DNA of 64,000 bases from Candidatus Zixiibacteriota bacterium (lineage in GTDB: Bacteria; Zixibacteria; MSB-5A5; SM23-73-2): assembly GCA_030615745.1 (NCBI GenBank), contig JAUWYR010000007.1, positions 5,405 through 69,404 on the forward strand, given 5' to 3'. The stretch's first letter is position 1. The number at the start of each line of letters is the position of its first letter. The notes under the pieces were generated by a model, which searched no databases, was not told the DNA's origin, and was given only the letters and a program-made list of their open reading frames with translations. A program made the translations under genes and the position numbers. This document shows positions 17,254 to 25,229 of this stretch, piece after piece.

Positions 17254-18192
17254 TTATCTGGTAATCTTATTGCTTAACTCCTCTATCTTCTCTCTTAGAT
17301 TTACAATTGCCTCAGCTAAAAATCCTAAAGCGAAAAAAGAAGCCCCTAATGACATACATAAGATAACCAAATACAAAAGCGGTCTATACCCTGTGTGCAT
17401 AATTATTCTCAAGTATAGGGCAATAATACCAATAAAAACCCCTAAGATAAAAAGTCCCAGACCTAAAGAACCGAAAAAAAGCAAAGGCTTTTTCATAAAG
17501 GATAGCTGAAATTTAACACTTAAAAGATCCAAAAAGCCTATTGGGATTCTCCAGAACCCGAATTTGGACTCTCCGTATTTCCTCGGATAAAGGGGAATTT
17601 TGACCTCCCCAATTTTAAACCCCAATTCATTTGCCATAACCACCATGTATCTATGCCAATCCTTTCTCAAAACCGGAATCTCTTTTATTATCTTTTTTTT
17701 GAAAGCTTTAACCGAGTTCAAATCGTGGATTTTTATTCTAAAAATCGATCTGGAGAGTGTGTTATAAACAAAAGAGACGAATCTTTTCATCCCATAATAT
17801 CCCTGTTTCCATCCGCAGACCACATCATAGCCCTCATCTATTTTTTCAACAAGTTTTGGAATATCCTCAGGCATATATTGCAAATCAGCGGGCCAAAAAA
17901 CAAAAATCTCACCTCTTGAATTTTCAAAACCGGTTAAAAGTGAATCTGTTACGCCTCGATTTGTCCGGTGTGATATCACCTTCAAAAAAGGATATTTTTC
18001 CTCACATCTTTTAGCCTCATCCAGGGTTTTGTCAGTTGAGCCATCATCCACTAAGATCACTTCACCTGAAAGCTTTGATCGCTCAAACATAAGAGAGAAT
18101 TTTTCCATAAGGATGGGGATATTCTCCATCTCGTTATAAGCTGGAACAATGATAGAAACCTTTAAATTACCTGATTTTCCCATCATATCCAT
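17254..18192 (-). CDS. Glycosyltransferase family 2 with C-terminal membrane helices
   Basis: The catalytic domain has VSIIVPAYNEMENIPILME, LVDDGSTDKT and FWPADLQYMPEDIP. It is followed by two transmembrane segments (about 227-260 and 270-300) and a charged tail, as in ArnC/GtrB-type polyprenyl-phosphate glycosyltransferases. The earliest in-frame start is a GTG at 18216. The ATG at 18192, preceded by AAAGG at normal distance, is preferred (312 residues). It is the first gene of the glycan operon, behind a good promoter at 18235-18263. Confidence 0.87.
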   Translation of the reverse strand: MDMMGKSGNLKVSIIVPAYNEMENIPILMEKFSLMFERSKLSGEVILVDDGSTDKTLDEAKRCEEKYPFLKVISHRTNRGVTDSLLTGFENSRGEIFVFWPADLQYMPEDIPKLVEKIDEGYDVVCGWKQGYYGMKRFVSFVYNTLSRSIFRIKIHDLNSVKAFKKKIIKEIPVLRKDWHRYMVVMANELGFKIGEVKIPLYPRKYGESKFGFWRIPIGFLDLLSVKFQLSFMKKPLLFFGSLGLGLFILGVFIGIIALYLRIIMHTGYRPLLYLVILCMSLGASFFALGFLAEAIVNLREKIEELSNKITR

Positions 18193-18234
18193 AAAAAGCC
18201 TTTGCGAAGCATTCACACGAATTTTTCGTTTTCA

Positions 18235-18263
18235 AATATATTTCTTTTAAAAACAAAAGTCAA
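18235..18263 (-). promoter_or_regulatory. Sigma70-type promoter of the glycan operon
   Basis: On the minus strand TTGACT (18258-18263) and TATATT (18235-18240) are separated by 17 bases, about 45 bases upstream of the GT2 start. It would drive the seven-gene glycan operon down to 10332. Confidence 0.7.
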
Positions 18264-18472
18264 TAAAAATAACCTTTATATGCTAAGCTCGAAGAGTCCT
18301 TCGGACATTAATACTAATATTTATATCGACCTAAACATGATCTTTCATCTTGATAAAAAGACTCAATCACAAGAGCTTATGCAGGCTAACTCAACTTAAA
18401 CCCCATTTAGAATAGCTTAAAAAAAGAATAAAACCTTATCTTTGTTACAATTTCCACAAGGACATTTTTTAC
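18264..18472. other. Divergent intergenic spacer
   Basis: This AT-rich spacer lies between two divergent promoters. A CGAAGAGTCCTTCGGACATT stretch at 18288-18307 contains the TCCTTCGGA core seen in other repeats of the window. No gene is visible. Confidence 0.5.
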
Positions 18473-18500
18473 TTGACAAATGGAAAAATATACTTATATT
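18473..18500 (+). promoter_or_regulatory. Sigma70-type promoter of the secreted dockerin-like protein gene
   Basis: TTGACA (18473-18478) and TATATT (18495-18500) are 16 bases apart. A transcript from here would have a leader of about 135 bases. That leader contains a perfect AGTGGA-TTCT-TCCACT hairpin at 18547-18562 and a strong AGGAGG ribosome-binding site before the ATG. Confidence 0.7.
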
Positions 18501-18643
18501 ATAATTAAAATATAGGTAAATACATCTAATAACATTGATGAGAGCAAGTGGATTCTTCCACTGCAGGAGAGTTATTTCCTTTCTGATTCAACTAAGAGAT
18601 AAGTTAATTTAAAACTTTTTCACTTTAAAAATAGGAGGTTTTC

Positions 18644-21600
18644 ATGAGAGTAGCTAAAGTTTTTGTGGTTGCTCTTCTTGTAGCTTTGGTTTTTTGTTTC
18701 TTTTTAACCACAAAAGTTAAGGCACAAGACCCAGACCCAGGAGCACCTGACACTGTGATTATTGCGAGAGAAGGAATCACCAGCACCACCGGATTGAGCT
18801 TTCAAGTTCCAATTGAAGTGCATAATGATCAGTTTCTCACTAAGATGAGTTTTTATCTAAAGATTATACAGAAGAATTTTGCCCGTTTTGATTCTTTCTC
18901 CTTTGTGGACACACGCCTTTACAATGATTTGATATTACCACTCAGATACACTTCGTATATTGATACATCTGAAAATGAACCAGCTTGGATAGAAATCATT
19001 CTCAGTGTCGAGGAGATAGAAGATACCCTTGCACCAGATACAGGACTAATTATCAGCTTATGGTTCACTGGGATCGACTCGGGTGAATTTGAAATTGTGG
19101 AGGAAGAATCGACTGTATTCATAAGTTTCCAGACGCTTTTTTATCCTCTATTTATTAGTTATCCTTGTAGTATATCTTATTATCCTGATCCTGATTCTAC
19201 TGACACCCTATGGATAAAGAGAGGAGCGATTAAAGATACTGTGGGCATTTATGCCAAATATCCTGTGCCAGTTACAGCTTTTAATGATGAGATCTTATCT
19301 GGATTCCATTTTCCATTTGTGTTCAGCGGAACTAATTTACCTGCCTTCAATAGCGTGAGTTTTAAGGGAACTGATTTAAAGTTCGATTCTGATACTATCT
19401 TTTGGTGGGATTACGACACAAGCAAGGTAGATGGAGAAGGTGAGGATACTGCTTTTCTTAAAATTGAGATCAAAAATTTAAATAAGGACACCCTTCTCAT
19501 ATCTGGAGATAAAAACAATCTTTTTTCTTTATGGCTGAACGCAGATACTTTGGATGGGAACTTTTCTTTGTATACTGATAAAATTTTGGGCTTTGGTGAC
19601 CTTTTGTTCATTGACACTTCGGCTGGATTTCGCCCTGAGTCTTACGGCTATTCCTGTACAACTTTTACATATAAACCAGGAGATATAACGGCTAATAGCA
19701 ATGTAAACAACGTTGATCTCTTCTATCTCATGGTTTACCTTTTCCTCCCTCCTGAGGAAAGTTCTTCAGGTGAAATGATATACGATTTCAGTCTACTGAA
19801 TCGAGCCAAAGATCAGAACTTATTAAAATTAGCTGAAATCTCTGCTGAGAATGAGACAACCTTTTCACAGATTCTATTCAGAGGAGATATCAATGGAGAT
19901 TCACGCACAGATCTGGGAGACCTATTCTATTTTTCCAGATACTTCCAGGTGGAGGAGTCTGAAACCTTAAAATATGGCTGGGCAGATCCTCAAGAGGTTC
20001 TGACCAGTGAAAATGATACACTGAGAATAAATCTAAGAAAGGGATATGCTGGTCAAAAAGTCCCAATATTAGTAGAAATTTACAACAAAGATTCACTTTC
20101 AGCCATCGATATTCCTTTACAAATAAAGATCGAAGATACCTCAAAAATCCGTTGCGATTCCATAATTTTTACTAATCCGTATGATACACTGAGATTTGAT
20201 TGGGAATGGGCTACCTGGGATGAGGATTATGATAAAGATACAACCAATCAAGATCTTTTAATTGTTGTTTCAACTTTGGGAAACGAAGATTTTCCATACC
20301 TACCAGCAAATACACCGGGTCATCCTGATTCCTTCTTCATCCTCTGGTGTGAGATTAAAAATGATCTCATCTCTGATTCATCCTACATAAAACCAGCGTC
20401 TTTACTTCCCTCACACAATCTTAGCTTCTTTGACACAGGAACCGGCTACAGCTTTATCCCGGTGATTGATCTATCCTTTGTGGATACAATATATGCTGAT
20501 TTCGGAGATGCTCCTGACAACACCTGGGGTTATGATGGAGGGTTCCCCACTATATTTAATAGTGTAAATGTAGATTCTGGAAGACAAGCTCCATTTCACA
20601 AAACAACTATATATGAGTGGTTAGGAGGACCTGAAGATACAACCACAAAGGAGTGGAATGCCAAGGTAGGAGTGATGGATGAGGACAGCTCGAATGCAGA
20701 GTTTTACTTTTATATGACAGAAAAAGATTCTTGTTTAAATGGATGGTTTGTTATTCCCATCAGCGTAGCAAATGACACCCTTGATGTAATCCGGTATCTA
20801 AATGTATTATATGATAGAAATAACGACCTTGAGTGGAATAAAAACCAATCAGATGCAGAGTGGGTGGTGCAGAACAAAATAATAAAAATAGAGCCCGGTA
20901 AAACAGAAAAGACAATTTTGGATAGCTTTTATCTAAATATAACTCTGTCAGATACCATTAGATGGACACGATTCACTTTAACCAGAGAACCGATTAAATT
21001 TGGAGGTGATACCCTCTGGGATGGAAGCGGACCTAAAGGTGGATGGGAATATGGAGAGACTGAGGATTTTCCCTTTACCTTACTGTCCGAAAACCAAGTT
21101 CAAAGTAAAGAAATTTTTTCCATAAAAGTAGATTCTCTAACCCCTGTCCCTGATACTGGCAAATATTTCACAGTTACTGTTGCCAACTATGGTATATCTG
21201 TAGATAGTCTTTCTTTAACTTGGGCTTTTCTCGATACTTTTATATGTTGCACCGACTCACTTGAAATCGAGCTAATATCAGGACCAGATACTCTTAATTT
21301 CGATTTACCTCGTGATTCGGTAGAAGAATTCGTATATCACGCGCAATTTGTACCTCCGGCTAATAAGCGAGAATGTAGAATTTACTGGAAGGTAAGCAAA
21401 AATTCAGGAGATGGGACAAAACTCGTAGCGTCTACTGTAGGAAAATTGGAAGAGTCAGCCCTCCCTTACTTTGTTTTTTTGAACCCCTCAGGAGATAGTA
21501 TCTCCTTGAGGGACACTACCATAAGTTATTATGGAGGGGTGATTGATCTAAAGTTCAATGTCAAAGACCCAGACAATGATTATCCAGTTACTGTAACATT

Positions 21601-22531
21601 CGACAGAAGTGAATTCTCAGACGCGGTATATGATCCGATTTTTGCTGATAGTAAATTCGATACAGTGGCAGAAGTTTCTTCTCCTGACGAAACTCTCAGT
21701 TTTTACTGGGCAGCTGACCCTGCGGATATTGGAACCTGGACAGCTATTTTTACCGCGAAAGACAGTGAAGCCGACTCTTCCGATACCACTCTCATATTTA
21801 AAGTGACTGACGATACTACTTTAGTGCCATTGCCACCCAACAAAGTATGGGTTGGAAGGGAAGGTGTTATTAAGCCGCCAAATGCATCCTTCAGGGTAGC
21901 TGTGGAAGCTTTTAACCTGGACACCTTGGAAAAAATAACTTTGCCATTTAAAATAAAAGGTGACGTCAGCTATTTGCTGGATACCTTAATGGCAGATCCA
22001 GAATGTCGACTATACAGCGATTCAGTTTTAAGTCATCGAGAAACCGATCCAGATACCTTTCCACAGCCCCATCCTGAAACTATTAAGCTTGAGTTTACCC
22101 AAGTATCAGGTCAATATGGTCTATCTCCAGGCTTTGGGAAACTCTTCTACTTAATATTCAAAAGTGATTTTGAGACTTCCTTTGAAATCGATACTACAAG
22201 TCCAATCATATTCGAGCCTGAAGTCGGTGTTATTATAGATACCGCAGACTTTAAATCTCACCCTGTAATCGTAACTGAGTCTGAAACAACCTGGTACTGC
22301 GGTGATGTTAATTGCGATAATTTGATAAATATTGGTGATGTTATCTATCTTGCAAATTACTTACTTAAAGGTGGACCTCCTCCTTGTCCGGTTATTCTGG
22401 CAGGAGATATCAACTGCGATGGGAAGGTCAATTTAAGTGACGTTATATACTTAGCTAACTATTTATTGAAAGGTGGACCCCCTCCTAAGGTATGTCATGG
22501 CTGCGTTCCTAAGCCTGAGCCCCCCAGATGA
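18644..22531 (+). CDS. Secreted multidomain protein with GEVED-like and dockerin-like domains
   Basis: This 1295-residue secreted protein has a signal peptide of about 27 residues (cleavage after KVKA). Three or four cohesin-like beta domains begin near residues 34, 192, 465 and 1072, each opening with a pattern like VWVGREGVIKPPNASFRV. A dockerin-like calcium pair is split: one half at about 346-368 (GDITANSNVNNVDLFYL) and the second at 414-438 (GDINGDSRTDLGDL). A GEVED-like domain runs from DFGDAPD (619) to GETEDF (804). Two intact dockerin-like loops end the protein at 1220-1281 (GDVNCDNLINIGDVIYLANY and GDINCDGKVNLSDVIYLANY). This type is common in FCB candidate phyla. A surface or extracellular role is likely; ligand unknown. 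Confidence 0.8.
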   Translation: MRVAKVFVVALLVALVFCFFLTTKVKAQDPDPGAPDTVIIAREGITSTTGLSFQVPIEVHNDQFLTKMSFYLKIIQKNFARFDSFSFVDTRLYNDLILPLRYTSYIDTSENEPAWIEIILSVEEIEDTLAPDTGLIISLWFTGIDSGEFEIVEEESTVFISFQTLFYPLFISYPCSISYYPDPDSTDTLWIKRGAIKDTVGIYAKYPVPVTAFNDEILSGFHFPFVFSGTNLPAFNSVSFKGTDLKFDSDTIFWWDYDTSKVDGEGEDTAFLKIEIKNLNKDTLLISGDKNNLFSLWLNADTLDGNFSLYTDKILGFGDLLFIDTSAGFRPESYGYSCTTFTYKPGDITANSNVNNVDLFYLMVYLFLPPEESSSGEMIYDFSLLNRAKDQNLLKLAEISAENETTFSQILFRGDINGDSRTDLGDLFYFSRYFQVEESETLKYGWADPQEVLTSENDTLRINLRKGYAGQKVPILVEIYNKDSLSAIDIPLQIKIEDTSKIRCDSIIFTNPYDTLRFDWEWATWDEDYDKDTTNQDLLIVVSTLGNEDFPYLPANTPGHPDSFFILWCEIKNDLISDSSYIKPASLLPSHNLSFFDTGTGYSFIPVIDLSFVDTIYADFGDAPDNTWGYDGGFPTIFNSVNVDSGRQAPFHKTTIYEWLGGPEDTTTKEWNAKVGVMDEDSSNAEFYFYMTEKDSCLNGWFVIPISVANDTLDVIRYLNVLYDRNNDLEWNKNQSDAEWVVQNKIIKIEPGKTEKTILDSFYLNITLSDTIRWTRFTLTREPIKFGGDTLWDGSGPKGGWEYGETEDFPFTLLSENQVQSKEIFSIKVDSLTPVPDTGKYFTVTVANYGISVDSLSLTWAFLDTFICCTDSLEIELISGPDTLNFDLPRDSVEEFVYHAQFVPPANKRECRIYWKVSKNSGDGTKLVASTVGKLEESALPYFVFLNPSGDSISLRDTTISYYGGVIDLKFNVKDPDNDYPVTVTFDRSEFSDAVYDPIFADSKFDTVAEVSSPDETLSFYWAADPADIGTWTAIFTAKDSEADSSDTTLIFKVTDDTTLVPLPPNKVWVGREGVIKPPNASFRVAVEAFNLDTLEKITLPFKIKGDVSYLLDTLMADPECRLYSDSVLSHRETDPDTFPQPHPETIKLEFTQVSGQYGLSPGFGKLFYLIFKSDFETSFEIDTTSPIIFEPEVGVIIDTADFKSHPVIVTESETTWYCGDVNCDNLINIGDVIYLANYLLKGGPPPCPVILAGDINCDGKVNLSDVIYLANYLLKGGPPPKVCHGCVPKPEPPR

Positions 22532-22554
22532 TGTATACGTGGAGCAATGAACCA

Positions 22555-22592
22555 AAAGAGGAATGGAGTTTTTCTCCATTCCTCTTTTTTTA
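22555..22592 (+). terminator. Rho-independent terminator
   Basis: A 14-base stem, AAAGAGGAATGGAG (22555-22568) with loop TTTTT and CTCCATTCCTCTTT (22574-22587), runs into a T tract. It sits 23 bases after the stop of the secreted protein gene. Confidence 0.9.
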
Positions 22593-22645
22593 AGAAATAA
22601 TTTCACATCAGATAGTTTTAATCTACACCACTTTAACAATTTCAC

Positions 22646-22673
22646 TTGCCCTCCAAAAAATTTTGATTATAAT
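22646..22673 (+). promoter_or_regulatory. Promoter of rpmB
   Basis: TTGCCC (22646-22651) and a perfect TATAAT (22668-22673) are separated by 16 bases. They lie 48 bases upstream of the rpmB ATG, which has an AGAAGGAGG ribosome-binding site. Confidence 0.65.
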
Positions 22674-22720
22674 GGCTTTCGAGTTCGTATAATTGAAGTA
22701 AATCCGAGAAGGAGGATAAG

Positions 22721-22912
22721 ATGGCTAAAGTCTGTGAGATTTGCGGGAAAAAACCTTTTTTTGGACATAACATCTCCCATGCTCATAACCTTACAAAACG
22801 CAGGTGGTCCCCTAACTTGCAAAGAGTTAAAGTTATGATGAATGGGAAAAAAAGGACTATCTATGTGTGTACCTCTTGCCTTAAAGCTGGAAAAATAGCG
22901 AAAGCAAGGTAA
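22721..22912 (+). CDS. rpmB: Ribosomal protein bL28, zinc-binding form
   Basis: This 63-residue large-subunit ribosomal protein starts MAKVCEICGKKP and contains NISHAHNLTKRRW and VKVMMNGKKRTIYVCTSCL. It retains both cysteine pairs (C5/C8 and C50/C53), so it is the C+ form that binds zinc. It is monocistronic, with its own promoter and terminator. Confidence 0.97.
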   Translation: MAKVCEICGKKPFFGHNISHAHNLTKRRWSPNLQRVKVMMNGKKRTIYVCTSCLKAGKIAKAR

Positions 22913-22933
22913 ATCTTAATCTCTGATGAAGCT

Positions 22934-22961
22934 AAAAAACCATCCATTGGATGGTTTTTTT
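22934..22961 (+). terminator. Rho-independent terminator of rpmB
   Basis: The hairpin AAAAAACCATCC-ATT-GGATGG is followed by seven T residues, 21 bases after the rpmB stop. The A-rich left flank would also let it work for transcripts from the opposite strand. Confidence 0.9.
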
Positions 22962-23004
22962 GTTGCCTTTTCTATTGTGGTGTCTCTAACATTTCTTTGC
23001 ACTA

Positions 23005-23071
23005 TCATTGCGAGGGACGAAGTCCCGAAGCAATCTCTTACCGAGATTCCTCGCAAAGCTGAGGAATGACA
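23005..23071. repeat. TCATTGCGAGG...GAAGCAATCTC palindromic repeat
   Basis: The element runs from TCATTGCGAGG (23005-23015) to GGAATGACA (23063-23071). TTGCGAGG pairs with CCTCGCAA (23049-23056), and GGGAC-GAA-GTCCC forms an inner hairpin at 23014-23026. Repeats of the form ATTGCGAG...GAAGCAATC are widespread in uncultured bacterial genomes. A second copy is at 45823-45909. Confidence 0.8.
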
Positions 23072-23203
23072 GGAAAGTAAAGCTATTTGTGAGACACTAC
23101 ACTATGAATCCTTGCTTAAGAAATTTATGAAGGATAGGTTTTGTATTGGTTCTTTGCATATGCGAAAAAGACCAAAGAAATTAAAAATAATTTTGAATTT
23201 TTC

Positions 23204-23226
23204 ATCTCTTGATCGATACCGATTTT
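23204..23226. repeat. TCTCTTGATCGATACC repeat copy
   Basis: These 23 bases, from ATCTCTTGATCG to ATACCGATTTT, are identical to 39759-39781, which lies inside the rsmH coding sequence. Here the copy is intergenic. Confidence 0.85.
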
Positions 23227-24874
23227 AAATTTTGAATTTACTCTCCCTCTCAGCTTTTTTAAACTCTTTAATCAAAAACCTTTTATCTATTCCGGTATCA
23301 ATTATATCCCAGGGGAAAAACAAAGAAAAATCCTTTTTTTCAAAAACGAAGAAATCGAAGTTGACTTTAGCCTTTTGCCATGCTTTGGTAAAATTCAATC
23401 CATCTACTACACGATAATATAAAGCATCCCCAACTCTTCTGTTACCTAAAGATAATATCCCCTGAAGCAAAGCTTCCCTAATGCTTTTTTTCTCAAAGAA
23501 AACATTAGAAAAAGATTTTGTTTTCTCAAAAATGGTTTTGAGCTTGAATTTAAGCTCAGATTCTTTATTCATATAAGTCCATTGAAAAGGTGTGTTTGCC
23601 TTTGGAATAAAGGGGTTAACTGATAGTGTGATCCTCCCTTTTTCAAAAATTTTGTGAATTTCTGTTATCAACTCAACAATAGCACCTATATCATTTTCAT
23701 CCTCCCAGGGTAACCCAACAATAAAATAAAGTTTCAGTTTTTTTATCCCGGATTCTTTTGCGATCTCAACTGATTTTAAAACATCCTCTTTTGTTATCTT
23801 TTTATTTATCACCTTCCACATCTTACAAGACCCAACCTCTGGAGCTATGGTTAAGCTTTTTAATCCAGATTTCAAAAGGATTTGTAAAAGGGGTTGGCTC
23901 ACTTTATCCACACGGAAAGAGGATATTTGAATTTGAAACCCTTTAAGATAAATCGTAGAGCAAAGCCTTTCTAACTCAGGAAAGTCTGAAACTAAAGAGC
24001 CGACCAATCCTATCCTTTTTGAATCTTTTGCGAAAAAATCTACCTGGTCTAAGATATTCTCTTTGGTGTGAAATCTTGTGGGTCTGTATAAATATCCAGC
24101 AGCGCAGAATCTACACCCTCTGGAACATCCTCTTCCCACCTCAACTAAGAAAGAGTCTTTAAAATGGGAAAAATGAGTGATTATCGGAGAGAAAGTCTGA
24201 ATCGAAAAAAGATCGACCTTTCTTTTTTTCACCACTTTCGGAATACCCTGTTTTGCCTTGATATCAGTTACCCATCCGCATCCATTATAATATGGCTTGT
24301 AGAATCGTGGCACATAAATTCCAGAGATTTGCGAGAAATTAAAAAGCATCTTTTCTTTTGAAAGCTTTTCTTTTGAAAATTCAAGGTATTTCTGGACAAA
24401 CTCCAAGATTACATCCTCTGACTCGCCGATAAAAAGGCAGTCGAAAAAAGAAGCCATAGTCTCAGGATTTAAAGATACAGCTATACCTCCAGCAATCACC
24501 AAAGGATAATTTTTGCCCCTTTGTTCGTATTTTAAAGGAATCCCGGAAAGTTTTAGAATTTTCAAAATGTTCAAATAATCAAGCTCATAGGCAACAGAAA
24601 AGGCAATTATTGAGAAATGGTTTAAAGGAAGATTTGACTCCAGAGTTTTCACTTTTTCAGAGGGTGAGTAGTCGAAAAAGAAAAACCTCTCACAGAAGAC
24701 CTCATCTATTTGATTCAAAAGCTTATAGATTGTCAGAAAACCGAGATTCGACATCCCGAGCTCATAAGTATTAGGAAAGCCTAATGCTATTTTTAGTTTA
24801 TATCTTTTCTTAAAAAAAGTCCCTTTTTCAGAGGAGAGAAGTCTTTTTCTTTGGGGAAGAAATTTTTTTCGCAT
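23225..24874 (-). CDS. B12-binding-type radical SAM protein
   Basis: This 549-residue protein has an N-terminal segment resembling the B12-binding domain (GFPNTYELGMSNLGFLTIY, then GGIAVSLNPETMASFFDCLF). A radical SAM core follows, with the 4Fe-4S motif CSRGCRFC (C250, C254, C257) and an LKLYFIVGLPWEDENDI segment. It looks like the B12-binding/radical SAM family often fused to a DUF2344 domain. Here the protein ends at about the radical SAM core, so that fusion partner is absent. It lies downstream of ftsZ in the same orientation, with a repeat-filled gap of 355 bases. Substrate unknown. Confidence 0.85.
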   Translation of the reverse strand: MRKKFLPQRKRLLSSEKGTFFKKRYKLKIALGFPNTYELGMSNLGFLTIYKLLNQIDEVFCERFFFFDYSPSEKVKTLESNLPLNHFSIIAFSVAYELDYLNILKILKLSGIPLKYEQRGKNYPLVIAGGIAVSLNPETMASFFDCLFIGESEDVILEFVQKYLEFSKEKLSKEKMLFNFSQISGIYVPRFYKPYYNGCGWVTDIKAKQGIPKVVKKRKVDLFSIQTFSPIITHFSHFKDSFLVEVGRGCSRGCRFCAAGYLYRPTRFHTKENILDQVDFFAKDSKRIGLVGSLVSDFPELERLCSTIYLKGFQIQISSFRVDKVSQPLLQILLKSGLKSLTIAPEVGSCKMWKVINKKITKEDVLKSVEIAKESGIKKLKLYFIVGLPWEDENDIGAIVELITEIHKIFEKGRITLSVNPFIPKANTPFQWTYMNKESELKFKLKTIFEKTKSFSNVFFEKKSIREALLQGILSLGNRRVGDALYYRVVDGLNFTKAWQKAKVNFDFFVFEKKDFSLFFPWDIIDTGIDKRFLIKEFKKAERESKFKI

Positions 24875-25062
24875 AGCTATTTAGAGTAGGTCGAGATTCT
24901 AATCTCGACTTTTAACACTTATTTGAAATTTATCAAAAAGAAAAATTTTTGTCAATAAGGACTTTCAGAAGTAGACATAAGTTCTTTTGTGAACTTCTTT
25001 GCTAATTTTAAAAAATGTGATGACCAAACAAAACAAAACCAAAAGAGGAAAAAAGTTATGTT

Positions 25063-25116
25063 GTGTCAGGACCTCTCCGCCAAAGGCGGATCCACCTTCG
25101 GTGGAAGTCCTGACAC
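25063..25116. repeat. Three-way-junction palindrome downstream of ftsZ
   Basis: The closing stem is 10 bp: GTGTCAGGAC (25063-25072) with GTCCTGACAC (25107-25116). Inside are two adjoining 6-bp hairpins, TCCGCC-AAA-GGCGGA (25076-25090) and TCCACC-TTC-GGTGGA (25091-25105). All three stems are perfect. On the plus strand a CCTTTTTT tract follows, so it could terminate plus-strand transcription towards ftsZ. Confidence 0.9.
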
Positions 25117-25132
25117 CTTTTTTAAGCGTCAG

Positions 25133-25146
25133 CCTGCCCGGCCAGG
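25133..25146. repeat. 14-base palindrome CCTGCCCGGCCAGG
   Basis: This is a free-standing copy of a short GC-rich palindrome that recurs at 41376-41389, 43467-43480 and 63735-63748 in either orientation. Confidence 0.7.
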
Positions 25147-25229
25147 GGAGAAAAGCTTTTGACTCAACTATTTAAAAAACTCTGATGGTCAAAAAATCTT
25201 TTAACCTGTTCTTAAAACTTTTTAAAAAA

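Larger units (their letters stand above)
22913..23224. other. Intergenic region with terminator and repeats
   Basis: This 312-base gap holds the rpmB terminator, a TCATTGCGAGG palindromic repeat at 23005-23071 and a TCTCTTGATCGATACC repeat copy at 23204-23226. No gene is visible. Confidence 0.7.
24875..25229. other. Gap between ftsZ and the radical SAM gene, with a three-way-junction repeat
   Basis: These 355 bases are non-coding by inspection. They hold the branched palindrome at 25063-25116 and a CCTGCCCGGCCAGG palindrome at 25133-25146. The dcw operon presumably ends here, though no classical minus-strand terminator with an immediate T run is evident. Confidence 0.6.

Noticed and set aside
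18541-18643. Possible riboswitch in the leader of the secreted protein gene
   Set aside because: Only one short hairpin is visible; no conserved core of a known riboswitch class could be recognised.
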